Below, piece after piece: positions 19,868 through 32,056 of a DNA stretch of 60,000 nucleotides; position 1 is the first letter of the stretch; each line of letters begins with the position of its first letter. The DNA lies in the NCBI GenBank assembly GCA_914767715.1, contig OU612066.1, positions 33,084,283-33,144,282 on the forward strand, read 5' to 3'. A program made the translations under genes and the position numbers. The DNA comes from Membranipora membranacea. Lineage: Eukaryota; Bryozoa; Gymnolaemata; Cheilostomatida; Membraniporidae. A model generated the notes under the pieces. That model saw only the letters and a list, made by a program, of their open reading frames with translations. It was not told the DNA's origin and did not search any database.

Positions 19868-22573
19868 GCTCATGCGCTGTTTAATTCAGTAGCAGCTAGA
19901 GGCAAAAAGTCTGACTGTGATTCTTCAATCTATCAAATCCAGCAGGACTTTTGGAAAGACAACTCCCAGATATCATTTGCTGAACACTGTGAGATAACCA
20001 AAAGTCATCAGAGTGAGTTATTAGAAATAAGGAAAAGAATATGTTGTGCTATAAATGAATCTGAACTGTCCAAACTTGCTAATCATCTCGGTGAAGGAGA
20101 GCATCAACGCAAAACTGAGTGTGATTTTGTACGCGTGGTCAAAGGGTTATCTTCAATGTCTACGACAGAAATGATCAAGTATGTAAATGGAATTATGGCC
20201 AAAGTAGTTGCACTGCTGAACAAAAAGCCTCCGTGTCCATTCATAGTTGTTGCTATTGGCTCACTGGCTAGAGGGGAAGCTACACCATACTCCGATCAGG
20301 AGTATATGTTTTTGACTAAGCAAATGAGGCCTGACATAAAGGCTTACTTTGAGACACTTGCTGTGACAACTTATTTTCTCATCGGCAATGTAGGAGAAAC
20401 AAAACTTTCTCACATGGCTATTGATGAGCTGGATGGCTGGTTTGATGATTGTGCAATGGATGGGTTCAAAATAGATGGGTTGCAGAAGGGTGCTGGTAAT
20501 ATTCCAACTGGCGATGGGGGAGAAACCTTCATTATGACCCCAGAGGAACTGTTAGAAGAATATAAACAATGCTTTGCATGTCCTGATCCAACAAAAGCTT
20601 TAAGGGGTGATCTTACTGCTATGTTGCACTATATGAAAGCCGTATATACATACAATATGAGTGACAACATTCTGGATTCTTTGAGAGAAGAAATGAATAA
20701 AATCACTCCCTCTCAAAAGCGAACAGAACTCGATGAACAAATGCTCAAGTCTGATATCGCGAAGTTCGATTTCAGACCGAATCCTGAGCTTGAAAGCAAA
20801 GGATACACTCTCAATGTAAAGAAGGATATATTTCGGTTTCCATCCATCCTTTTTCTTGATCTGGCTATAGTCAATAATATATTGTGTAAATCAACTTGGG
20901 AGGTGCCTGAGCTGGTGGTAAAGAATGACAGAACGTCGTCAAGCATGGCAAACTCGCTGTCTTTCCTGTCAGCTAGTGCATGCTATGTCAGGCTGAAAGC
21001 ATATCTGTACCATGACGCACATGATGATAGGATATCAATAGCCAGGACATCTGAGAAAGAGAATCCACTGTGTAGCACCAGCACAGAATACCGCAGATAC
21101 TTTGTCAATGAAAAACTTTTTTTCGCCATTTGCTCCAATATTATCCCTCTGAAAAATGATCTTGGAAAGGAGGAGATAAACCAAGTCTTGAGAACAGATC
21201 GCACTTCTGAAAGAACATGGCCCAATGAACTAGAAATCTTATATAGCTGTGGAAGATTCTCAGAGGCACTGTCTACTTTGAAGAAGGCTCTACAAAGCAG
21301 TGGACATGATTTGACTGATAGCGGTATTGCTGAGATATTAGGGAACCAATGCTCCCTGGGGACAATGAGAGCAAAAGCCGATACTCTCCTGCGCTCCTCT
21401 GTTTACCCTGCTGCTCTGTCCGTCTATGAACGTCTCCTTGGAGTGACCCATGAGGATAATTGCAAACTGAGAATCGCTGAAAGTCTAAGGAAAATGCAAC
21501 AGCTCGAAAAGTCTCTTGAAGTTCTAGAGACTGCCCCCACTGAATCGGCAGATAAACACTATCAACTTGGTGCAGCTTATTCTGCAATGGGAGGCAAAGG
21601 CACGCTGGCGGAAAGGCATCTTGTTTTAGCATTGTTTGCGTATCATAACGATGATCATGACAGAAACAAAAATGAATCAAACTTCAGTCAGCTGCCCCAA
21701 GAAAATAGGTTGACTCTGGTTTCCTCAACCAACCCAAAGGCAGCCAGCTGTCTGATGGCATTGGGAGATTTATTCCGGAAACTCGGGGACCATAGAAATG
21801 CTAGAGAATACTTGAAGAAGAGTTTTGAGGTTCTGGCTCGGATATTTGGAGAGGAGGATGTAGTTCCAGCTGCCGGACATTACCTCCAGCATAACGGTTT
21901 AGTGTACAGTGATGGTGATGACCATAACAGCGCAAAAGATTATTTCATTCAATCTCGGGCTATATATCATAAGGCATATGGGAACGATTCACATCACATT
22001 TACATCGCGAATTCTCTATATAATATCGGAAAGTCTGCGGATATTGCTTGTGACCTCTCAGATGCAGAGGCCCACTACAGAGAATCTCTGGTCATCTATA
22101 GAGAAATCTATGGGCCAGATGGAGAAAACAAAGACATGGCCAGAATACTGTACCGTCTCGGTGATATACTTGTCAAGAGAAAACAATTCTACGAAGGAGA
22201 CGGGTGTTTTTCCAAATCTCATGATATTTTTAGTAGAACAAACAGCCTAACTGACCGCGAAATAGCCAAATAATGGAGAGATGTTGGAATGAAATGGAAA
22301 GCTGTAAACTGTGTGTATGCATATCCCATCAGATATCTCACCACTGCACTGTCACTATGTAAGGAAAACGCTCAGGATCGAGATAGTAGCATGGAAGTAA
22401 ATATCATGACTGAACTGGCTACAGTTCACGAATCAAACACAGACCATGGGAAGGCACAACAATACAGGCAGGATGCAAAGAGAACTATTGAGTTTGAGTT
22501 GAGTCGCGAAGAGGATGACCAGATGAAAGCTGATATTCACCTTAAGACAGCGGACATGTGTGAGGAACGGATT
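19868..22573 (+). pseudogene. NTase-TPR gene: long exon with nucleotidyltransferase domain and first TPR block
   Basis: The exon opens with AHALFNSVAARGKKSD and runs open for 801 codons before the TAA at 22271. The nucleotidyltransferase motif lies at about 20251-20300. G-S and the D-x-E after it match the metal and nucleotide-binding signature of the DUF294/GlnD group, including the R-x-E between them. From about 21230 there are repeats of the TPR type (for example YSCGRFSEALSTLKKALQ, YLKKSFEVLARIFGEE, AEAHYRESLVIYREIYG), spaced about 40 residues apart. Beyond the stop the same frame goes on with YLTTALSLCKENAQ to CEERIWY, where the large insertion begins. The substrate is unknown. Related proteins with nucleotidyltransferase and TPR parts are multi-copy in several marine invertebrates, as far as I recall. 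Confidence 0.75.
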
Positions 22574-23541
22574 TGGTACTATCCTATACTAAAGTATATT
22601 CTGTGTATTATTAGTATGTATAGTTGTTCTATAACCGTCCTACTTATAAATTTGATTCTAACTATGTTTGTAGTTATGGTTTTAAATCTTGCACTCCGGA
22701 CACTTCAAAATGTCACTTTATTGTTGTGTAATTTATTTGTAGTATTAATTTGGAGTTACCTCCTCTTTCATGCACTGAAGAAAGACAAGATCGCTCAAAT
22801 CTATTAAAACGTGGTTCCAATTGGTAATGCTAGCACTCTGGTGAATACGAGGTATTTAACTTATTAATTTCTAGTGACGAACAGCTGGTTCCCACTACTC
22901 CACAAAGCAATTTACTAAGGGGTTGTTATTGAGCCTGACCTCTTCTTAGCTTCACTAGAAGTTGCCTTCAAGTTGTTTAAGAAAGGTTCCTGCCGATAAC
23001 CTGCTAAGACCCCTGTCTTGTTCTAACAGTAAAACTCTTGATGAGTTTCGAGACAATGCTCTTACACCACAAAGTCAATATTATCCTTAGATGTTAATAT
23101 GACACAATCACTATTTATGAATGTGTTCAGGTACGTTTGATATTTTTGTTATTTAACTTAGGTGACTGATTTTAATTATGAGCACCTACTTGATCTCTGT
23201 ATAGTGCCTGGAAGCCCAATCAGGTAATCAAGGCGGTGTATCAGTATCACAGGCCTCTTATCCAAGTTAAATTAGCTAAAGACCCCAACCCAATTTCTAG
23301 TGAAGGAAAGAGGTATCAGTCTGTGGTCACTCTAAAATTGATGTTCAATTTCTATATTCAATGTTGAATTAATGTTTCACAGATTAGAGGTATCTTATCT
23401 TAAATCGGTAGCGTCCTACTTCTTTAAAACACAAGAATCTTATCCTAAACTATTATTCCGAAACTTAATCTATTTAACCCCCAAGCAAATATGAATACTA
23501 ATTAATTCTGTTCTTAACAATAGTTCCCAATGATACTTCTA

Positions 23542-23795
23542 AATGATTTCCGACTTGATATGATCACAGACGCGAATTACCTGCGTTTAACTGTGGGTCA
23601 CAATGATTTCCGACTTTGATATGAGCACCTACGCGAATTACATGCGTTATATGGTGGGTCACAATGATTTCCGACTTTGATATGAGCACCTACGCGAAAT
23701 ACATGCGTTTTATGGTGGGTCACAATGATTTCCGACTTTGATATGAGCACCTACGCGAAATACCTGCGTTTATGGTGGGTCACAATGATTAAACC
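23542..23795. repeat. 61-bp tandem repeat, four copies
   Basis: The phrase ATGATTTCCGACTT starts units at 23542, 23603, 23664 and 23725, and its first half recurs at 23785. Units share CGCGAA, TGCGTT and GTGGGTCACA. There are no spacers, so it is a minisatellite and not a CRISPR array. It lies inside the 2.4-kb insertion. Confidence 0.9.
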
Positions 23796-24299
23796 TCCTA
23801 AAGTTAATTTTGAATCCTGTTTCAGAGTGTTGTTATAGTAACAATTAACAACGACTTACTTTAGTTGATTGCAAAATTGCCTTATAAACTCTTAGTGAAT
23901 ATGACCTAACGTCTGAGTACCTGACGAACTGTCCCTAATTACTTTGCCAATTACTATATGCATAGAAATCAATTACAACAGTATATTCACTAAAGTTATT
24001 GTTTATTGTCTTGATACTTATAAAAAAATGATAATGTAATTCAAATGATACTCACAGTATATATTGGTCCTTAGACTCCACTTTAGTTTTAGCGTTCCAA
24101 CAAAGATCTCTGATTTAAAGCTAGCATATATTAAATCAAAATATAATGTCTTTTACTAGCTATGTAAAAAGTTGACTGTGCTGCTCAAAGAATTAAACTG
24201 TACTAATTTACTGTTCAAAATTTCGGCCTTTATATAGGTGCCGATTTTTGTGCTGACTCTGCTTGTTGTCGTTTGATTAGCTGTCGGCGGATTAGTGGA

Positions 24300-24770
24300 T
24301 TAGTGTCTCTTGTGGCTTTGTTATATGAAACCGTTCTGTGGTCACGTCACGTGGTATATGGCTGCTGTTCCTCAGTCTCCCTTCTGGAATCTATTGTTCT
24401 ATTTTTGGGCTGACTTTGTTGTTGTTACTCCATGATTAATTACTTCTGTGTCATCCTGAAGATTACTTGGTACTTGGTGCTATGACGTTTTGGAAAACCA
24501 AATTCCTGAAGATTAATTAGTACTTGGTACTAGGATTAGTGTCTCTTGTGGCTTTGTTATATGAAACCGTTCTGTGGTCACATCACGTGGTATATTGCTG
24601 CTGTTCCTCAGTCTACCCTCTGGAATTTGTTGTTCTATTTTTGGGCTGACTTTGTTGTTGTTACTTCCTGGTTAATTACTTCTGTGTCACCCTGGAGATT
24701 ACTTGGTACTTGGTACTATGACGTGTTGGAAAACCAAATTACTGCGTCACTGGAATTCCTATTTTCTGAC
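24300..24770. repeat. 237-bp direct tandem duplication
   Basis: GTCTCTTGTGGCTTTG begins at 24304 and again at 24541, and the following roughly 230 bases match with about 10% differences (for example GAAACCGTTCTGTGGTCAC and TTTTTGGGCTGACTTTG in both). It lies inside the 2.4-kb insertion. Confidence 0.85.
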
Positions 24771-24969
24771 CGGATTAGCATGCTGCGGTTATCTTCGCTA
24801 CATCTTTGATGGATTACTTCTGCGTCTCTCTGCTCGTTGTGTATGCTTGTGACTACAAAATACCATGGAGGTTACTGGGTGCATTTGTTTCCATCTCTAT
24901 CTGTACCCTCTGACTTCTGCGGCTGGCTGAATATAACTACATATCTCAAGTGCCCATTTTTGGTACTGA

Positions 24970-26746
24970 CACATGTACCTTGCGGCTTATGACAAATCCG
25001 AAGCTGTTCTGCACTTTTCTAAAGCTCTTGCTTACTATGATCAGTGTCTGCAGCTGGACTGCAAAACAAACCAAAATATTATCATCATGTTACTTAATAA
25101 GATAGTCTGCTTAAACAGTGATCTCAACAGTAATGACAGCGATGATAAGGTGACCAAGATAATACAGTTTCGTAAAGAGACAAACAACTGGGAGGACGTA
25201 ACAGTCAGTGAAATATTGAGGGCTTTCAATATCAATATCTCTACTAAAGCGCTGTCAGCCCTAAGCCCAACGCATCACCTCACAGCCCAGACAGTAATGT
25301 CAAGGTTGCTTGAAAAGATTCTGGTGATATACAAACGATTACCCGATTGTGATATCGGAAATCACAGTGATATTGATCCCATCATTGGTGAGCTGCTATA
25401 CAAACAAACGATCATGATCTACGCTCAATCTCACACAACTTTTGATGACTTCATATATACTACTCTCGGTAAATATCTTCGTTTTTGTAAGATTAAAAGC
25501 CTCAAAAACTCTGGTGATAGTGTTGTCCAAACGGTATTTAGCAAGTACAGCAGACAGACTCCGACCAAACAACAGATGACAGCATTGCGTTACTTCGTGG
25601 TACACTGGAATGAGTGTCATATGACCAAACTGGCTATGAAATACTTGGAAAGAGCTTTGACATTGTCTCTCAAGCTTGATTTGAATGAGGACAGTATCAT
25701 CGCTGAGGTCGCAAACATCCACAAGGATTTAGCCAGTGTTTACAACGGCGAATAACAGAAAAGCCGGGCGTTAAAACATTACAACAGTGCACTTCAACTG
25801 TACTCGCACATCAAAGACTTACAAAACACTGACAGAGATAGATGGGTGAAGGTTATGCAGTCCGTAGCCTTTCTTAGTGAGGAACTGGGCATCAGGGCAG
25901 ATAGATATTATTTCGAGTTGCTGAGCCTTAGAACCAGAACTTCCTCCTGGATAAACGTAGCGAGCAAAGAAATGAGCCGAGTCTTTACATTGAGATATAA
26001 CCTCCACTCTTCTCACTCTGAACACCTCTATCGAGGGGAATGGTTTAACAGGGCACTAGAAGTGTACAAAGAGTTACAGCAACCTCCGGACCATAGTAGA
26101 GTTGTAGGTTTACTATCTGATATGGGGAGATATCAATATCTATATCAACAAGGATCACAAACTCTCTGAACAATGTGTCACTCAAGCTCTAGATATCCAC
26201 AAGATTTATGCTGGATCGTCACTTGATTATCACACTAAACTGCTGCTCATTTATCAGTTGTTCGAGGTATTATCATCACAGAATAAAATAGCTGAGGCAG
26301 ATTTACTCATATCTCAGTACTTAAAAGACTGTGAAAATTGGATAGAGTCAAGTGTCTCAGATGAAAGAAATGGCGGCTTAGCTCAATCATGGCTTGAGTT
26401 TGGAATCAAATGGCTAATTAGCAAATCTTATACGCTAGCATTTGATTATCTTTCTGAGGCAATTAGAATATTTGACAAAAGTCCTATGGAAGTGCAACAG
26501 CATGGCTTGGCAGAAGCATGCAAGCGATTAAAGCAACTAGGTGATGACTTACAGACCGTTGGAAAAAATGAGCATGCTAAAGAGGCTTACATAAGAGCGT
26601 TAATAACATATGTTCCGAATGCGGATGTCTATGATGATAAACTCGACTCACTACTGAACGAACTCGGTATAATCTGCAATGAGATGGGAGACTATGATGA
26701 GGCCAACAATTACCTCCCTCAGATGGTCAAAGAGAGTATAGTGTAA
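24970..26746 (+). pseudogene. NTase-TPR gene: C-terminal TPR block after the insertion
   Basis: The frame resumes with MYLAAYDKSEAVLHFSKALA and carries TPR-like pairs of helices (ALAYYDQCLQLD, AMKYLERALTLSLKLD, ALKHYNSALQLYSH, AFDYLSEAIRIFDKS, AKEAYIRALITYVP). A TAA at 25753-25755 interrupts one repeat exactly between VYNGE and QKSRALKHY. Near 26128 the text moves to the next frame (from LLSDMG to DINIYINKD). The reading ends with NYLPQMVKESIV and a TAA. The ATG at 24973 lies just past the insertion and is not a real start. Confidence 0.72.
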
Positions 26747-26833
26747 GGTGACTTCAAACAAGTCAACACTCCCGTAACATTTAGCTTTTTAACTTGTCCA
26801 GAGTCAATGAGCGTTAGGCTTCTGATAAATTAA

Positions 26834-27210
26834 AGGGCAACCAAGGTTTCAAACAACTTCTCATTGATGGCCATTGATTAATAGCAGACTGCACCTTCTG
26901 CATGGGGAAAAAGACAAAATATAATTCGGATGATTATTCAGCCAGAATTCTTGTGAAACATTTTTTCCATCAGGTACTCAAACTCAGCTAAAAGAGAATA
27001 CCACATAGCAGTTTCCTGTTCCTGTTATTATATAGCCTGTGCTCTATAATTATTACAGCAAAGTCTTGGAACCTCCCCTAAACTGAAGTGTTACCCAGCT
27101 TAGAGTCAGCAACTACTTTGAGTTTTGCATCGCGTAATGCACAAAGCTGATGCTGCCCAGCACATTATTTGCTACCCATTAATGCATTGCTGCGAAACCT
27201 TGGTTGCCCT
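26834..27210. mobile_element. piggyBac-like MITE (TTAA target, 17-bp terminal repeats)
   Basis: TTAA flanks the element at 26830-26833 and 27211-27214. The ends are AGGGCAACCAAGGTTTC and its exact inverse. Its first 300 bp match the left arm of the element at 13709-14277, but its right end is different sequence, so this is the non-foldback form of the same family. It has no ORF. It lies in the spacer between the broken NTase-TPR gene and the channel gene. Confidence 0.9.
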
Positions 27211-27214
27211 TTAA

Positions 27215-28869
27215 CAAACATCAGTCGACATTTCTGTTCGATCTCGACATCTCGACATTTCCACTAATAAATAGCGAACATACAAAATTCTTTTTGCGAG
27301 TGTCTATAATAACATACCATTTATGTTGGAATAGATTATCGTTAATTCAGTGCTGCCTTTTTGTGTGACAGCACATCTCAAAATATTTTTCAGCCTATCA
27401 TTTCCACAAATTTGATTTCTATTGTGCTTCCTATTCTCTGTTTAGCCCTGTTTGTGGCACAAGTTCACAGCAATTACATATACTGTATAGCATGGCCTTT
27501 CTGATCTTATATCGTATCTAATAATGCCCATTTATGTTTGTACATGATCCTTGTACATTTATATAGATTTGTATCTTGTTGATTTTTGTTTGAAGTTGTC
27601 CTCTTGTGTTGGATGAGAACACAATTATTTAAATACTGCTCCGATTCTCTGCTGACTAATCTTCCTATTTTGTAATCAATATTGACGACTGTGACTGCCA
27701 AATATAAGTGTAGTATCTCAATTGTATATTATTTAAAAGAATTATTTAACAATGTGATTTGTACTCTTCTCCTTTGCATTACAACGTTTTACAACTTGAA
27801 GTCTGCATATTGATCTTGTTATTTTTCAGGATGCCAATTTTCACTCAATACCTATTCACTGCAGCCACAAGTATTCATATATATTGAAGAATTTTATTGT
27901 GAAAGGTCCGTTACAAACAATAAAGGTAGTATTTACCATGTTCCAACGATTGCTTGCAAGGGTGTGCATAATATATAGTTAAATATAATTATGGTATTTA
28001 TTTAAAATGATTATTTATGATAGAAAAACATTGATGTTTTCACACTAGGATATTACATATCGCTATCATCAACAGTCTTTAAAATCGTGGCAGGGGTGGG
28101 GAATGAATGAAAGCCAAGTACCCCAGAAAAAGTGAGAGAAAAAACAAAAAATCAGCACTGGTAGTAGTGGTAGGGTAAAAGAGGTGTCATCATTATGCAT
28201 GGTTTGGTGGCGAGTAGTAAAAATACTGTAGAGATTCTCCCAAAAATATATTATTACCTCTTTAAGCAAGAGAAGGGCAATATAAAAATACTCTGACATA
28301 TGTTTGAGGGTTTCTTTGCTTTCAACACAGCAATAGCCCAACATATATCATGAAACAACGACATTGGGAGTTTGTCCTCTTCGACAAAGAAGCTTCCTCT
28401 GGACACGGTCAGTAGCAGTCATAGATAAATTGTGTCCCAATTTATCCTTTAAATTTTGGAAGACGAGAACATTTAGTATACCACTTAATCATAACAAATT
28501 GAAAAATACAAAGTGTCAACATACTTGGCTGCATTTGTATGATTTGAAAATAGTTGTGTGTGATTTTAGAGCCAAAGAAGAGCAAAGAGTAAACTCAGGT
28601 TAAGTGTCAGGTGATCAACGCAAACTTATTTATGGGGATGTGTCGAAGATAATCATAAGTTTTGTTTGATAAAGACAAGATAATGATATGGTTTTCTTGT
28701 GATCCTCTGTCCGTAGAACTAGAGACAGAGTTATGGTGCATAGCGTTTTCGGTCCAAGCCCAGCACAGGGCGCAGTGGCTCAGCATCATCCAACGGTAGC
28801 CCGTCATCACTTCCTTATGTGCACAAGTGGCTGATATCTTTACCTGTTAAGCTTACTAGCCTCAGCTCA
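27215..28869. other. Spacer between convergent genes; channel 3' UTR at its right end
   Basis: No coding segment was recognised. The right part, next to the stop codon at 28870, must hold the 3' UTR of the sodium channel (minus strand). A plus-strand AATAAA at about 27919 could end a transcript of the NTase-TPR locus. TTTATT (AATAAA on the minus strand) occurs near 27995 and 27892. None of these ends can be assigned firmly. Confidence 0.45.
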
Positions 28870-31800
28870 TCACCGTGGAGAGCGACGGAAAGGACGGGGT
28901 GTCACATTAGGACTCAGTCTATTAGCATTACCTTGTAGCTCAGGGGGTACATTGAGAGCGCTAGAGTCTATACTTCTCACACTTCTATTGGAGCCTCTGC
29001 GCGAGAGGCGACTTATACCGCTGCCTATCCGTGATGTGAGTGAGCCGATAGCATCGCTCATTCGATGTGACAGACTATCTCTCTGGCTGGCATCCAAAGC
29101 CAGCTCCTTAATCCTGAGAATGTTTTGTTTCATCCTGTGCTTCCTCCAGGCACGCTGCAATGTCTTAGCAGCCACATCCTCCTTTTTACGTTGCATAGTG
29201 GTAGAGAGAACTTTAATACGCTGCCTTTGGGGGAAGGCAGCCCTGTATTTTTCAGCTATTTGTGCTTTGAGCTTCTCATTAGCGTCTTTATGCTCTTGAC
29301 TTTGATTAGTTTGTTCCTCTTCGTTAGTGTGTAACACTCGCCTCACTAAGGCCATCAAAACATCGAGACAATGTATCCTGTCCCCTTCGACGATCGGCAG
29401 ATTGAATGCCACCACCGCCATCCCGTTGGGCTTCGGTACCCCCAACGGCTCTTCCAAGTCAGCCAAGAAATCAGATAATTGTTCTAACTTGATGTATTGG
29501 GTGGCTAAGGGATCATATTGCTCCCACACAACATAGAACATATCAAAGTCATCGTCAGTTATTCCTATCTCTTCAGCTTCATGAGCCTGAGTAAAGTTCT
29601 CCAGGATAACAGCGATGTACATGTTTATAATTATCATGAAGCTGACCATTAGGTACAATATAAGGAAGATGCTACCGAATGTAGGACTACCACAGTTTCC
29701 ATTGCTTTGCGCTTGTGGTACACCTAATGTGTCAATGTAATGTGTGTTGTTACAACCACTGCCTGAATCCTTCAGTGGTTCCAGGACATCATTCCATCCA
29801 GCAGATGTGGAGAGTCTGAACAACAATACCATACTGTTGGGGAAAGTGTCAAAGTTTACTGTGTCGGTGAGCGCCATGACGTGACGTACACGGGCAAATA
29901 GAGTCATGCCCATCACAGCAAATATAAACATGAATATAAACAGCAGGATGGCGATGTTGAAGAGGGCTGGTATAGAGATAATTAGAGCAAAGAGCAGTTT
30001 TCTGATTCCCTTGGCAGACTTGACGAGACGTAGTACTCTGCCTATTCTAAACACTCTCACCACACGAAGTAGAGTCGGAGATATGAACAGCTCACCATCA
30101 AACATCTTCTCTAATATCAAACCTTTAAATATAAAAATATCAGCTATATTTTCTGGTACGGTGTCGGTTTTAAACAGATAAGTCACACAAGTATGTTGCG
30201 TGACAGAAATGTCAGTCAGTTAGCAGTAGTCTAAAACAGTAAGATAACATGTTAGCAAGTTATCCCTTGAGGTTTCCTTTTATCAGCAATATCTACGAAA
30301 ATCCATTCCCCAGAAAATGTGTCAAAGCAGGGAAGGCAGTTAAGGTCTAAATTTTTTTCTGTGAATGTCTAAGATAATCCCGTTTTAAGCCCATGCAATG
30401 ACTAGTGCAAAATTGATTGTTCTACCTTTTAAAATCAACATTTATACTGTAAGGTGGACTTAGATTCAATTTACAATACCGTGCTAAAATGAATGGATTG
30501 TGTCAAATAACAAAACCACAAATAGAGTTATCCTCTATCCCATTGATAGAGGACAACTCCGAATGCTTATTTTGCTACACATGGATCAAAAACAAAACCG
30601 TGTTGATTTTGAGGATAACTAAAGGACCTTGCAGATTGGACTTTGTGAACAGCTGATCGGATAGACTGAGGGTTAGATGTTTAGAAGAGGAGGGATTGAG
30701 TTGGACAGGGACAGTGCAAGCCTTGGTTCTTACAACCAACTGCCGTTTGACGTTTGCCCAAAAACATAGGCATCGTTTGCATTTATGTAGCAAGGTTTTT
30801 GCATGAAAGCTAAAACATTATAAACATGCATTACTCCTACCGGTCAGCACAAAGAAATCTGAAACAATAACGCAACCAGCTATAATCAAGTTGCAAATGA
30901 TTACGAGGCAAACATAAGATGGGTTCAGGTTTGCGTCTCCTGTTCTGTCCGTGGATGGACATCGGTGTAGCTCATTGCATTGAGAAACTGACATATCGAT
31001 TACATAGGGATATCAAAGAGTCTCTTGATGTAACAGATAAAAGCAGTTAACTTATAGATAGTGAATATTCGGTGATTGTGACCACTTGCGAGCAACTTTA
31101 CTGTGTAAAGTGTGAATTTCATCTAGCATTATTGATTGTGGTATGAGCTGCAGTGATTTACTCATTATGAAAATCTTACTGGGTTTTCTACTGAATCGTG
31201 TGTCAAAAAATGTCACAATATCTGTATGAAAGACAGAATAACAATTGAGGATAACAGATCTTATTGGTCACAGTTGGTATAATGAGTTTGATTTTCCTTA
31301 TTCCTCTGTACCAGGTCAAATGCCAGATAATGTAGTTTTCAGGGCTATGGATCAAACATGCTTCCAAAGTCAATGCATATTAGTATCAAAATGACAAAAT
31401 ACTACTGTACTATCATGCTTTCTAAAATTTCCTTCTCTTCACCAGGGGCTGTCCACTTACCAAACACCGAGAGGACAACCACTACAAAGTCAAACACGTT
31501 CCACGCCCTTCTGAAGTAGTGAAATCTCAGTCCAATGATCTTGATGATGGCTTCAATGACGAACACCACAGTGAAGACAAGGTTGATATACTCAGTCACT
31601 TTGGCCATCTGTGTCTGTGTTTCTCTCTGTCAATATACAATACTGGTTTATAATTATGCATGGTGACTAGTGCCAATCAGACCAATACAACTGACAACAC
31701 TTATATTTTGTCATAAATTATCCCCAAGAAACTGCAATGATTTATTTAACACAGATTCGATGAAAGACGTAACTCAACAGGGATCACTGCAGGTAAAGTA

Positions 31801-32056
31801 AATCTCTGCGTTCATTATAAACAGTGAAACAGGATTGTAAAATCATCCAAATTTGCATAGTTTCACTATATCTAACCTTTATCATGTTTTCATCAGTGAG
31901 GACATATGTTCCATTGATCAAGTTCCCGAGTTCAGTAGAGGGATCGGGCAGGTAGTCCATCATCATTATGATCATATTGAGAAATATGATAATTGTAATA
32001 GTGATCTCAAACTTGGTGTTAACAGCAACATCGAAGAAGAATCCCTGGAACTTGTT
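28870..32056 (-). CDS. Nav2 domain IV and C-terminal exons
   Basis: Exons 32056-31877, 31626-31461 and the large 30122-28870 exon. S1 is [20 protein letters not shown]4 is [19 protein letters not shown] with six basic residues. The pore reads [16 protein letters not shown] with the fourth ring residue Ala. S6 is [20 protein letters not shown]. The C-terminus has the EF-hand-like domain ([20 protein letters not shown] onward) and an IQ-type calmodulin site ([17 protein letters not shown]), then a Ser/Arg-rich tail ending RRSPR and the TGA at 28870-28872. There is no PDZ ligand at the end. The final exon being long and intron-free is common in this family. Confidence 0.94.

Larger units (their letters stand above)
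22581..24958. mobile_element. 2.4-kb insertion in the NTase-TPR gene, unclassified
   Basis: The TPR reading frame stops at 22580 and resumes at 24968. The direct repeat TTTGGTACT occurs at 22572-22580 and at 24959-24967, as expected of a target duplication of about 9 bp, and the host frame is the same on both sides. Inside are a 61-bp tandem array (23542-23795) and a 237-bp tandem duplication (about 24300-24770). No transposase, integrase or reverse transcriptase was recognised, and no terminal inverted repeat is evident, so the class is open. Confidence 0.65.
17832..26746 (+). pseudogene. Nucleotidyltransferase-fold plus TPR-repeat protein gene, broken
   Basis: Exon 17832-17993 (acceptor TTTTACAG, donor AAG/GTCAGT) starts with an ATG and reads MEQVDEDIAKFKEDYHTVDG and on to DCLK. 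It joins in phase to a long exon from 19868 (acceptor TTTCTAG). The protein has a helical N-terminus, a polymerase-beta-type nucleotidyltransferase motif (GSLARGEATPYSDQEY, residues GS...D-x-E) of the GlnD/DUF294 kind, then a long array of TPR-like helical repeats. Breaks: an in-frame TAA at 22271-22273, an insertion of about 2.4 kb at 22581, an in-frame TGA at 24967-24969 after the insertion, an in-frame TAA at 25753-25755, and a +1 frameshift near 26128. Coding similarity continues in frame past each, so these are lesions and not gene ends. The final stop is at 26744-26746. It may instead be a gene with sequencing errors, but the number of breaks argues for a pseudogene. Confidence 0.75.

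Noticed and set aside
22289-22807. Small membrane protein reading IRTLQNV/LLCNLFVVLIW in the tail of the 22289 frame
   Set aside because: The hydrophobic tail after 22580 is the translated start of the inserted element, not part of a gene.
23542-23795. CRISPR-like regular repeats
   Set aside because: The 61-bp units are directly adjacent with no spacers and lie in animal DNA. They are a minisatellite.
24973-25755. A separate TPR gene starting at the ATG at 24973
   Set aside because: The ATG lies right behind the insertion border, and the sequence continues the TPR gene in the same frame as before the insertion.
22271-25755. Programmed stop-codon readthrough or a changed genetic code
   Set aside because: The intact genes in the same window (PAM and the channel) use TAG and TGA as normal stops and have no internal stops, and the TPR gene also has a frameshift and an insertion. 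Loss of function is simpler.
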